Notes under the pieces: generated by a model
What the model saw: the letters and a program-made list of their open reading frames with translations, nothing else
The model's database searches: none
Told to the model about the DNA's origin: nothing
Translations under genes and position numbers: made by a program
In this document: positions 24,975 to 32,059 of the stretch, piece by piece
Position numbering within the stretch: position 1 is the first letter of the stretch
How the letters are laid out: each line of letters begins with the position of its first letter
Assembly: GCA_964453155.1 (NCBI GenBank)
Contig: CAYVQU010000040.1
Coordinates: forward strand, 1-34,990
Origin: CAYVQU01 sp964453155
GTDB taxonomy: Bacteria > Chloroflexota > Anaerolineae > Anaerolineales > UBA11858
Direction: 5' to 3'
Length of the DNA stretch: 34,990 bases

Positions 24975-26924
24975 TCAACTACGGGGTGTGACCACTACTC
25001 GGAAACCACGTCGATCGAGTTTTATTTCGGGGTAATAGCGCCCCCGATACGCGCAGCGCGCCCGTTTGGGTTCGTGACACCAGGCCCCGCCCCGCACGAC
25101 TCGCAAGATGTGGTTAGGAGCATCTAAATCCTCCCGGCCATCGGTAGGATCATAAGGATAGGCAAAGTCAGGATTGGTCGGGTTTTCGCCCCACAAACTA
25201 CGGGTCCACTCCCAGACATTGCCCGCCATATTGGTACAGCCATAGGGCGAATCACCTTGCGGGGAAAATTGTCTTACCTGAGAACTGCCTCCAATGCCAC
25301 TCACGATCGTATTGGCCATTTCAGGGTCCCATATGTTCCCCCAGGGATATTGGCTTCCATTGATTCCCCGAGCCGCTTTCTCCCACTCAGCTTCACTCGG
25401 TAATCTAAAATGATAATCATTTTGAGCCGATAACCACTCACAAAAAGTCAGAGCATCATACCAAGAAATATTGACAACCGGATGTTCCCCACGGAGGTTA
25501 CCAGAAAGGTCCGAATTCCAATCCGGCGGCTGCTGGTATCCCACGGTTTCCAGAAATACTGCGTATTGTTGGTTGGTGATGGGATGTTTGCTAATAAAAT
25601 ATTCCGGCAGTTTTATGGTGTGTAGTGGTTGCTCCCGAGCGATTGAATCCGGATCTATTTCATCATCGCTCCCCATTAGAAATTCTCCCTCCGGGATACA
25701 AATCAATTCTAAGGGAAAAGGTTCAACCAGTTTCAGGGGGAAATTCTTCTGAATTTTGAGCAATTCCTTGGTTTGAGAGATTTCCAGTTGCGCGGCTGGG
25801 GCCGTTTCAGCCTGGACCACAACTTGGGCTTCAGCGGAAAAATTCAATTTTTCATTTGATCCAATGATCGCAGTGACCACGACTTCTTCGGTAACCGTTT
25901 CAGCAACCGAATAAGTCCCTTGAAACTGGATGATCTGATTGGTCCCAGCGTTCAATGTAAAGGGATCCGCCAATAAAGTTCGCTGGCGGCTAACAATTAC
26001 CTGCTGCAAATCCGTTCCGCCGCGATTAGTCACCTTTACAGACCAATTGAGGGTCTCTCCAACCGAAACTTTACGAACCACCGGAACCAGTGATATTTGA
26101 ATTTCCGGGGGTTTATGGACCTGGACACTTCCGGCTGCTTCCGCAGACAATTCAAACCCTAATACCCGTACAGATTCTGAAACAGAGCCCACGGCAGGAT
26201 ATTGCTTTTCAAACGAAAACCACTGAATTTCTCCGGGGGTCATTGTCAAGTCATCAATTAAAATTGTCCGATCGTTGATCATGACGAGATTGGAATGGGT
26301 TGTAGACCCCCGATTGACCACCGTAGCTGTCCAATTGACGTCGCTATTGAGCATGGCGGGATTAGGGTCAGCTTGCAATGAAATATCCAAGAATCTACGA
26401 TCAGATCCCGGCGGCGCGTCCGCCTGAAGCCCATCTGGAGATTGACCATCTGGAGAGGCCAGACATCGTTTGACGGCTTCGAGTAATTTTGCCACATCGA
26501 TATTAAAACTAGAATGACGAATTGTCAGGGCATTCCGCCGGGACAACGGGGCCAGATCGGGGGGCAAATCTTGGGACCGCGGCATACTGGCAGAATGCAC
26601 TAATACAGGGATCACCCGAATATCCCGCTGTAACGCGGCCGCAACTTCTAAACGCACAAAATCATTGGGATTATCTAACCGCCGGTTCCCCTCGGCATCC
26701 CGAACATCGAGCCAGTTTTTGCCGATCAACACTAATACTACGTCGCAAGAACTAACGGCAGTTTCGAGAACGGCGACAAAATCTTCGCCCGGTTCGATGT
26801 CGGCGACATCCATGAAAATTTGATCGCCATGAAAATTAGCATCTAGGCGATCATATATTCGCCCAGCATACCCTTCCGAATCCGAGCGACGATAGCTAAT
26901 GAAAATTTTTCCGAAACTCATCAT
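24975..26924 (-). CDS. TIR domain-two beta-sandwich repeats-FGE-sulfatase domain protein
   Basis: The 649-residue protein joins three kinds of module. Residues 4 to about 155 are a TIR domain (KIFISYRRSDSEGYAGRIYDRL, IFMDVADIEPGEDF, DVVLVLIGKNWL); Glu93 in FVRLEVAAAL is at the place of the catalytic Glu of NAD-cleaving TIRs. Residues about 178-272 and 273-372 are two related Ig/CARDB-like repeats (NWTATVVNRGSTT and NWSVKVTNRGGTD). Residues about 400-647 are a formylglycine-generating-enzyme-like domain (PEGEFLMGSDDE, HPVVNISWYDALTFCEWLS, RLPSEAEWEKAARG, NMAGNVWEWT, VVRGGAWC, RRGFRVV). The close Cys pair of true FGE is not evident (Cys616 and Cys624 are eight apart), so it is probably a binding or non-canonical domain. 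No signal peptide or membrane helix. GGGAG precedes the start; a second ATG follows directly. Function unknown; signalling or defence is possible. Confidence 0.85.
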   Translation of the reverse strand: MMSFGKIFISYRRSDSEGYAGRIYDRLDANFHGDQIFMDVADIEPGEDFVAVLETAVSSCDVVLVLIGKNWLDVRDAEGNRRLDNPNDFVRLEVAAALQRDIRVIPVLVHSASMPRSQDLPPDLAPLSRRNALTIRHSSFNIDVAKLLEAVKRCLASPDGQSPDGLQADAPPGSDRRFLDISLQADPNPAMLNSDVNWTATVVNRGSTTHSNLVMINDRTILIDDLTMTPGEIQWFSFEKQYPAVGSVSESVRVLGFELSAEAAGSVQVHKPPEIQISLVPVVRKVSVGETLNWSVKVTNRGGTDLQQVIVSRQRTLLADPFTLNAGTNQIIQFQGTYSVAETVTEEVVVTAIIGSNEKLNFSAEAQVVVQAETAPAAQLEISQTKELLKIQKNFPLKLVEPFPLELICIPEGEFLMGSDDEIDPDSIAREQPLHTIKLPEYFISKHPITNQQYAVFLETVGYQQPPDWNSDLSGNLRGEHPVVNISWYDALTFCEWLSAQNDYHFRLPSEAEWEKAARGINGSQYPWGNIWDPEMANTIVSGIGGSSQVRQFSPQGDSPYGCTNMAGNVWEWTRSLWGENPTNPDFAYPYDPTDGREDLDAPNHILRVVRGGAWCHEPKRARCAYRGRYYPEIKLDRRGFRVVVTPRS

Positions 26925-27025
26925 CCCTTCTCCCTCGAAATTGATTGTAAAATTCATTACAATAGAAGTCAAGAAATTGAGTACAGTGTTAACAAAGCAA
27001 TTACAAAATTCGGCCCCTGCGCCTT

Positions 27026-27099
27026 CGAAGCAGGAACGCCCTGAGCGGAGTTAAATCGAAGGATGCTTCGCTCCTCCGCCCAGGGAGCTAATCTTTCGA
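27026..27099. repeat. palindromic intergenic element before the exporter operon
   Basis: CCCTGAGCGGAG (27039-27050) pairs with CTCCGCCCAGGG (27074-27085) with one mismatch, around an inner TCGAAGGATGCTTCGCTC. Flanking CTTCGAAGCAGG and TTTCGATGACG add further short repeats. It has the look of a dispersed REP-like element. It lies in the 362-base gap between the TIR-FGE gene and the exporter operon; the rest of that gap holds the exporter promoter/operator and no visible gene. Confidence 0.5.
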
Positions 27100-27199
27100 T
27101 GACGAAGTTTTCACTGTAATGAGTTTGTGGAAATCGCTGTGGCTATTGGCAGGGGCATCTTCCCCTTTTACGGCAATCCCCACAGCAGGAAGAAACTCC

Positions 27200-27256
27200 T
27201 TGACAAGCCCCAAAAAAAGAGTAAGATTAGAATAACCGACCAGCTGGTCAGTTATT
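27200..27256 (+). promoter_or_regulatory. promoter and TetR-type operator of the exporter operon
   Basis: TTGACA (27200-27205) and TAAGAT (27222-27227) are 16 bases apart. Immediately downstream lies GACCAGCTGGTC (27238-27249), the centre of a larger near-perfect palindrome from 27231 to 27256 (AATAAC-C-GACCAG / CTGGTC-A-GTTATT, one mismatch). The right half and following TGGTCAGTTATTTTC are identical to the operator at the TetR gene. AGGAGG (27276-27281) is the ribosome-binding site of the first gene. Confidence 0.75.
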
Positions 27257-27286
27257 TTCCCAAAGATGTTTTTTTAGGAGGCTCCC

Positions 27287-27559
27287 ATGGCACAATTTCT
27301 ACTGGTCGCTGGAATAGAAATCGTATTAGGCATTGTTATCGGCTTTATCGCCGGGTTGATCTGGAAAGACAACCGTCCGATTGGGGTGCAAGGTGATTAT
27401 TTGGTCGCCATCGGGGCTTGTGTGGTCTTTGGTTTGGGGATGTGGTACCTCATGCCGATGATTGGTTTTGGGCAAACGATCAAACTTCTGGCTACTTTTG
27501 GGGATGCCCCTGGGCTGGCGCTCATCATTCTGTGGTTGATTCGCCGCAACAAGCAATAA
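27287..27559 (+). CDS. small integral membrane protein, first gene of exporter operon
   Basis: A 90-residue protein with three membrane helices (about 4-26, 38-60 and 64-85) and a basic C-terminal tail RRNKQ. The Gly-rich first helix (GIEIVLGIVIGFIAGLIW) is reminiscent of GlsB/YeaQ/YmgE-type membrane proteins, but the match is weak. It has a perfect AGGAGG with five bases spacing and is first after the operator, 21 bases before the ATPase gene. It may be an accessory subunit of the exporter or a stress-type membrane protein under the same control. Confidence 0.7.
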   Translation: MAQFLLVAGIEIVLGIVIGFIAGLIWKDNRPIGVQGDYLVAIGACVVFGLGMWYLMPMIGFGQTIKLLATFGDAPGLALIILWLIRRNKQ

Positions 27560-27580
27560 TTCCGAGTTTTTCTTCCAAGC

Positions 27581-28516
27581 ATGACTGCCGCCATTATTCA
27601 AACGCAGGGGTTGACGCGTGATTTCAAGGATAATCGCGCGGTCAACGCGGTTGATTTTTCCATCCAGCCGGGCGAACTTTTTGGCCTGGTCGGCCCCGAT
27701 GGTGCAGGCAAAACCACAACAATGCGGCTGTTGGCTGGATTGTTGAACATCACGGCGGGTGAAGCTACCGTCGCTGGCCACGATGTCGCCACTGAAGCTG
27801 AGGCCATCAAACCCAAGATCGGCTACATGGCCCAGCAGTTCAGCCTATATGGGGAACTCTCGGTTTTAGAAAATTTACTCTTCTTTTCGGATTTATTTGA
27901 TGTCAGAAAAGATGTCTTGCAAGACCGAGTTGAACGATTACTCACCTTCGCGGGATTAACGGAATTCAAGCGCCGCCGCGCCGCCCACCTTTCGGGGGGG
28001 ATGCAGAAAAAATTAGCCCTGGCCTGCACCCTGATTCATCAACCGCCGATCCTGCTCCTGGATGAACCCACCAACGGCGTCGACCCGGTCTCCCGCCGGG
28101 AATTCTGGAACATTCTCACCGACCTGCACCTGGAAGGCACCACCATCCTCGTCAGCACCCCCTACATGGACGAGGCCGACCGCTGCTCCCAGGTCGGATT
28201 GATGTATGAGGGTCGGCTCGTTATTTGTGCCCCTCCCAAAGAGATTCAGGCCCAAATCGAAGGCGAACTCATTGAACTCTACCCAACCGACTGGCAAGCA
28301 GCCCACAAACTACTCCAAAGCCTTCCCGGTATCCTTGAAATCCAAACCTACGGCGAAGCCCTCCACATCCTGGTCGATTCAGCCGCACAACGACTCCCCG
28401 AAATCAAAACCACGCTTCAAGAGAACAATCTCACCTACCATGGTGCCCGTCCTGCTCCGGCGCGCATGGAAGAGGCGTTTATTTCACTTATCCGAAAACT
28501 AGCCGTGAGCAGTTAG
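27581..28516 (+). CDS. ABC exporter ATPase 1 (ABC-2 type)
   Basis: A 311-residue ATP-binding subunit. Walker A is GPDGAGKTTT (38-47; Asp in place of the common Asn), the signature is LSGGMQKK, Walker B is ILLLDEPTNGVDP, and the switch region is STPYMDEADRC where most members have His (TTHYMDEA in the second ATPase of this operon). Replacement of the switch His by Pro/Tyr surroundings may make this subunit weaker in hydrolysis. It powers export with the two permeases downstream, in a YbhF/DrrA-like system. The stop codon lies at the edge of the intergenic tract GTGAGCAGTTAGCA. Confidence 0.95.
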   Translation: MTAAIIQTQGLTRDFKDNRAVNAVDFSIQPGELFGLVGPDGAGKTTTMRLLAGLLNITAGEATVAGHDVATEAEAIKPKIGYMAQQFSLYGELSVLENLLFFSDLFDVRKDVLQDRVERLLTFAGLTEFKRRRAAHLSGGMQKKLALACTLIHQPPILLLDEPTNGVDPVSRREFWNILTDLHLEGTTILVSTPYMDEADRCSQVGLMYEGRLVICAPPKEIQAQIEGELIELYPTDWQAAHKLLQSLPGILEIQTYGEALHILVDSAAQRLPEIKTTLQENNLTYHGARPAPARMEEAFISLIRKLAVSS

Positions 28517-28551
28517 CAATCCGCAACATGTAATTCAGTCAAAATTAAAAG

Positions 28552-28586
28552 TTCACAATTCACCATTCATCATTCACAATTTTCAT
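28552..28586. repeat. heptamer array abutting a start codon
   Basis: TTCA recurs at 28552, 28559, 28566 and 28573, an exact 7-base period (units TTCACAA, TTCACCA, TTCATCA, TTCACAA), and the last degenerate unit TTTTCAT runs into the ATG of the first permease at 28585. No ribosome-binding site is visible in the array. Confidence 0.75.
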
Positions 28587-29718
28587 GTCTCTTCGCCACA
28601 TTTGGGCCGTCACCCGCAAGGAACTTCACCACATCATCCGTGATCGCAGCACGTTGATCCTGGTGTTGATCACACCAACTGCGCTGCTGGTGTTGATGGC
28701 GTATGCCTTGACGGCGGAGCTGAAAAACGTTCCGATTGCGGTATTAGATTACGACCGTTCCTCACTCTCTCGGAAATTTGTCCAGCAGATCGTCGCCGGG
28801 GAGGATTTAGCGCTGTACGCTCAGGTTGAATCGGTGGAGGAGATAGAAGATTTATTACTCAAAGGCGATATTAAAGCGGCTTTAATGATTTCGCCCGGCT
28901 TCTCCAGCGATATCCAATCGCTTAAGGGGATGCCGTTACAGATCATCATCGACGGCACCGAGCCCGAAAGCGGTGGTTTCGCGGTCGATCACATCGCCTG
29001 GCGGGCTGAAGAATTTATTAACACCGCGCTGGAGGATCAAATCTTTGCAATGGGTGGGAGTTCGGCTTCGCTGCAGCCCATCGATTTGCGAGTCCGCACC
29101 TGGTACAACCCCAGTTTGAAGCCGCGCGTCGACCTGATCCCCGGCTTGATCTCGATCGTGTTGGGGTTCCCGGCTCTATCGGTAGCGCTGACCCTGGCAC
29201 ACGAACGCGAACACGGCACCCTCGAGCAGTTAATGGCAACCCCCATTGGGCGAGCTGAATTACTCTTGGGGAAGATGATCCCCTACATCCTGGTGGGGAT
29301 GATTAATGTGATCGCGATCCCGATCCTGGCGATGATCTGGTTTAAAATCCCATTTAACGGCAATCCCATCCTATTCTTTTTTCTCTCCGCCATTTTCCTG
29401 TTTTCGATTCTCAGTATGGGCATCATCATCGGCGTATTCATGAAAACTCAGGCCGCCGCGCTGGCCCTATCGTTCCTGCTGATTTTCTTCCCCGGATTCT
29501 TCATGACCGGCATATTTTTCCCCATCGTCGCTATGCCCGAAATCGTCCGCATGGAGGCCATGTTCATGCCCGGGACCCACTACGCCATCATCACCCGCGG
29601 CATCTTCCTCACCGGGATCGGCTTCGAAACCCTACTCCCCTACGCCATCATGCTGATTTTCTTAGGCGTGATCTTCACTGGGGTAGCAGCGGTATTTTTT
29701 AAGAAAAAACTAGCGTAA
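28585..29718 (+). CDS. ABC-2 type permease 1 (YbhS/YhhJ-like)
   Basis: The 377-residue protein has the ABC-2 permease layout: a first membrane helix (about 22-42, STLILVLITPTALLVLMAYAL), a large extracytoplasmic domain (about 45-175), then five helices. The coupling region EREHGTLEQLMATPIGRAELLLGK is the family hallmark. It forms the membrane channel with the second permease and is driven by the two ATPases. Known relatives export drugs, sodium or lipophilic compounds; substrate unknown. Start chosen at the ATG right before SLRHIWAVTRKEL, the usual cytoplasmic N-terminus. Confidence 0.92.
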   Translation: MSLRHIWAVTRKELHHIIRDRSTLILVLITPTALLVLMAYALTAELKNVPIAVLDYDRSSLSRKFVQQIVAGEDLALYAQVESVEEIEDLLLKGDIKAALMISPGFSSDIQSLKGMPLQIIIDGTEPESGGFAVDHIAWRAEEFINTALEDQIFAMGGSSASLQPIDLRVRTWYNPSLKPRVDLIPGLISIVLGFPALSVALTLAHEREHGTLEQLMATPIGRAELLLGKMIPYILVGMINVIAIPILAMIWFKIPFNGNPILFFFLSAIFLFSILSMGIIIGVFMKTQAAALALSFLLIFFPGFFMTGIFFPIVAMPEIVRMEAMFMPGTHYAIITRGIFLTGIGFETLLPYAIMLIFLGVIFTGVAAVFFKKKLA

Positions 29719-29723
29719 GATAT

Positions 29724-29771
29724 TGGGAAGTGGGAAGTTTTCGCCCCCCACCCACTACCCACCACTCACTC
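29724..29771. repeat. two inverted heptamer arms between the permease genes
   Basis: TGGGAAG occurs at 29724 and 29731; after a TTTTCG spacer the units CCCCCCA, CCCACTA, CCCACCA and CTCACTC begin at 29744, 29751, 29758 and 29765, exactly every 7 bases. GGGAAGTGGG (29725-29734) can pair with CCCACTACCC (29751-29760) at nine of ten positions, giving a hairpin. The array fills the gap between permease 1 (stop 29718) and permease 2 (start 29774). Confidence 0.75.
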
Positions 29772-29773
29772 AC

Positions 29774-30898
29774 ATGTTCAGACGCATTTTCTCCATCACC
29801 AAAAAAGAATTCATTCACCTCCGCAATGACTGGTGGATGCCGGCTTTCATGCTCATTGGCGGTTTGATGGAATTGCTACTGATAGGGTGGGCGACATCCC
29901 GGCCGATCACCAACCTGCCCATGATGGTTTGGGATCAGGACCAGAGCGCGGCCAGCCGAGAGATGGTGACGGCGTTGATCAATACCGAAACCTTTGCCAT
30001 CGAAGCTTATGTGAATAACATGGATACGATCGAGACAGCCCTCGACACCGGTCAGATCAACGTCGCCGTCATCATCCCCCCAGATTTCGCCCGGGAGATG
30101 GCGGACCCCCATGGCCAGCCCCAGCTGCCGATCATTCTGAATGGGGCTGAGAGTATCCCGGCCCTGGCCGCCTTACGGGCGATTGAAGGTGTTACCCGGG
30201 ATATGGGCGAAAAAATATCCCTCGAACGCTTACGAATGGACCCGGCCGAATTTGAAGGCTTTGTCCCCAGCCTGCGAGTCTGGTTTAACGAAGCCCTCAA
30301 TGAAGCCCTCTACACTACTCCGGCGGAATTAGGCCTGATGCTCGAATTTACGGTCTTGTTGTTCGCCTCACTGTCGATCTCCCGTGAGCGAGAACTGGGC
30401 ACCCTGGAGCAGCTCCTAGTCATGCCGTTCTCATCGCTGGAAATCATCATCGGGAAGGCCCTCCCGGTCGTCATCATCGGGTTTGTGGACTTCGTCCTGA
30501 TGCTGATCATGGTCAATACCGCCTTTGGGGTGCCGATTCGGGGTTCGCTGCTCCTACTGCTAGTCCTCGCCTTTGGTTATCTCCTGGTCGAACTGGGGAA
30601 AGGGATGGTCATCTCGGTCATCTCTCGAACCCAACACCAGGCCTTTCTCCTGGTCATGATGATCGGGATGACCGACTTTATGTTCACCGGCTATGCGGCC
30701 CCCGTCGAGGGAATGCCCAAAGCAGCCCAACTCTTCGCCAACCTCGTCCCCGCCCACCACTGGCTTGAAATTCTGCGCGGCATTCTCATCAAAGGGGCTG
30801 GGTTAGATGTGCTTTGGCCCCATGTCGTTGCCCTGATTATCCTGGGCGTGATCATTGGAACTTTTTCGTTAAGGTTTGTTCGCCGGGCGTTAGACTAA
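29774..30898 (+). CDS. ABC-2 type permease 2 (YbhR-like)
   Basis: The 374-residue protein parallels permease 1: N-terminal RIFSITKKEFIHLRNDWW, first helix (about 22-43), extracytoplasmic domain (about 45-175), the RERELGTLEQLLVMPFSSLEIIIGK coupling segment, and five further helices ending in LRFVRRALD. I chose ATG 29774; an open frame starting at 29723 would translate the intergenic repeat array and add a non-family extension. It should form a heterodimer with permease 1. A 152-base gap with a palindromic element separates it from the second ATPase. Confidence 0.92.
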   Translation: MFRRIFSITKKEFIHLRNDWWMPAFMLIGGLMELLLIGWATSRPITNLPMMVWDQDQSAASREMVTALINTETFAIEAYVNNMDTIETALDTGQINVAVIIPPDFAREMADPHGQPQLPIILNGAESIPALAALRAIEGVTRDMGEKISLERLRMDPAEFEGFVPSLRVWFNEALNEALYTTPAELGLMLEFTVLLFASLSISRERELGTLEQLLVMPFSSLEIIIGKALPVVIIGFVDFVLMLIMVNTAFGVPIRGSLLLLLVLAFGYLLVELGKGMVISVISRTQHQAFLLVMMIGMTDFMFTGYAAPVEGMPKAAQLFANLVPAHHWLEILRGILIKGAGLDVLWPHVVALIILGVIIGTFSLRFVRRALD

Positions 30899-30928
30899 AG
30901 TCGATCCAAAAAATGTTTCTGAGATTAA

Positions 30929-31007
30929 CGTCATTGCGAGCGAAGCGTGGCAATCTGCATCATCATCTCAGGGATTGCCACGTCGGCTCCGCCTCCTCGC
31001 AATGACG
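30929..31007. repeat. REP-like palindromic element inside the exporter operon
   Basis: CGTCATTGCGAG (30929-30940) and CTCGCAATGACG (30996-31007) are exact reverse complements, and inside them CGTGGCAATC and GGATTGCCACG also pair, giving a long imperfect hairpin of about 79 bases. The right arm is longer by a few bases (CGGCTCCGCCTC). Sequences of this CGTCATTGCGAG...GGCAATCC type are known to be dispersed in many bacterial genomes. It lies between permease 2 and ATPase 2. Confidence 0.8.
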
Positions 31008-31050
31008 GAATAATAATGCTTTCCGGAGTCAGGCGAAAAATCGCAACTTT

Positions 31051-32001
31051 ATGCTTTCTATGGATAAATCACAAGCCGTTATTGCTCGGGGATTGACCAA
31101 GAAATTTGGCGACTTTACGGCCGTCAATGCCGTAGATTTTGAGGTTAATCGCGGTGAAATTTTTGGTTTTCTCGGCCCGAACGGTTCCGGCAAAACAACG
31201 ACCATCCGGATGACACTGGGATTACTGCAACCCACTGCTGGAGAGATTTCTGTTTTGGGAATGGACATCACGGCTAATCCCCAGGCTATGCGCCCCCGAG
31301 TCGGATACATGTCTCAACGGTTTAGTTTATACAATGATCTAAGCGTGCTCCAAAATTTAGAGTTTTACGGTGCCGCCTACGGGCTGGACGAAAAACTGCT
31401 GACAAAAAGGATTCAAAACGCCCTCACAATGGCCGGACTCGAAGGCCGCGAACACGCTAAAACCAAAGACCTATCTGGTGGCTGGCGGCAGCGCTTGGCA
31501 TTGAGCGCGGCAATCTTACATCGCCCCGAAGTCATTTTCCTCGACGAACCGACCGCCGGAGTCGACCCGATCTCCCGCCGGGCGTTCTGGGACCTGCTGT
31601 ATCAACTCGTCGCTGAAAACATCACCGTCTTCGTCACCACTCACTACATGGATGAGGCCGAACACTGCCACCGCCTGGCCTTCATTCAGCGCGGCGAAAT
31701 TATTGCCTACGGCTCTCCCGCTGAGATCAAACGCGACATGATGCGCGGCCAAGTTCTGGAAATTGCCCCCTCCGACGCCGGGAAAACCGTCAAAGTCCTG
31801 CGGGCGGCCCAAATTTCCGGGAAACTCCAACTGGAAGAGATCGAGCTCTATGGGGCGTTGGTCCATGTCGTCGCGCCGGATGTCCACAATTTCCAATCTA
31901 CCATTGCTGCCGAACTACAGCAGGCCAACATTGATCCCGGCGAGATGGCCATCATCGAACCCTCACTTGAAGATGTATTTATTGCGTGTATGAAAACGTG
32001 A
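31051..32001 (+). CDS. ABC exporter ATPase 2
   Basis: A 316-residue ATP-binding subunit with Walker A GPNGSGKTTT (42-51), signature LSGGWRQR, Walker B VIFLDEPTAGVDP, and the normal switch His in VTTHYMDEAEHC. All catalytic residues look intact, unlike ATPase 1, so this may be the more active partner of an asymmetric pair. Residues after about 225 form the C-terminal extension common in drug-export ATPases. Two in-frame ATGs (31051 and 31060) are possible starts. The TGA stop is part of a heptamer array (CGTGA units). Confidence 0.94.
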   Translation: MLSMDKSQAVIARGLTKKFGDFTAVNAVDFEVNRGEIFGFLGPNGSGKTTTIRMTLGLLQPTAGEISVLGMDITANPQAMRPRVGYMSQRFSLYNDLSVLQNLEFYGAAYGLDEKLLTKRIQNALTMAGLEGREHAKTKDLSGGWRQRLALSAAILHRPEVIFLDEPTAGVDPISRRAFWDLLYQLVAENITVFVTTHYMDEAEHCHRLAFIQRGEIIAYGSPAEIKRDMMRGQVLEIAPSDAGKTVKVLRAAQISGKLQLEEIELYGALVHVVAPDVHNFQSTIAAELQQANIDPGEMAIIEPSLEDVFIACMKT

Positions 32002-32031
32002 AGCGTGATACGTGAACCGTGACTCGCATGA
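31997..32031. repeat. heptamer array carrying a stop codon
   Basis: CGTG recurs at 31997, 32004, 32011 and 32018, with a degenerate CGCA at 32025: units CGTGAAG, CGTGATA, CGTGAAC, CGTGACT. The TGA stop of ATPase 2 (31999-32001) is inside the first unit. TTACGCACCACG just downstream (32033-32044) resembles the inverted word. Confidence 0.75.
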
Positions 32032-32059
32032 TTTACGCACCACGAAATTGGAGGCTCCA

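Noticed and set aside
24975..25200. Possible diversity-generating retroelement target at the FGE 3' end
   Set aside because: The C-type-lectin-like fold fits a target, but no reverse transcriptase or template repeat is present in the window.
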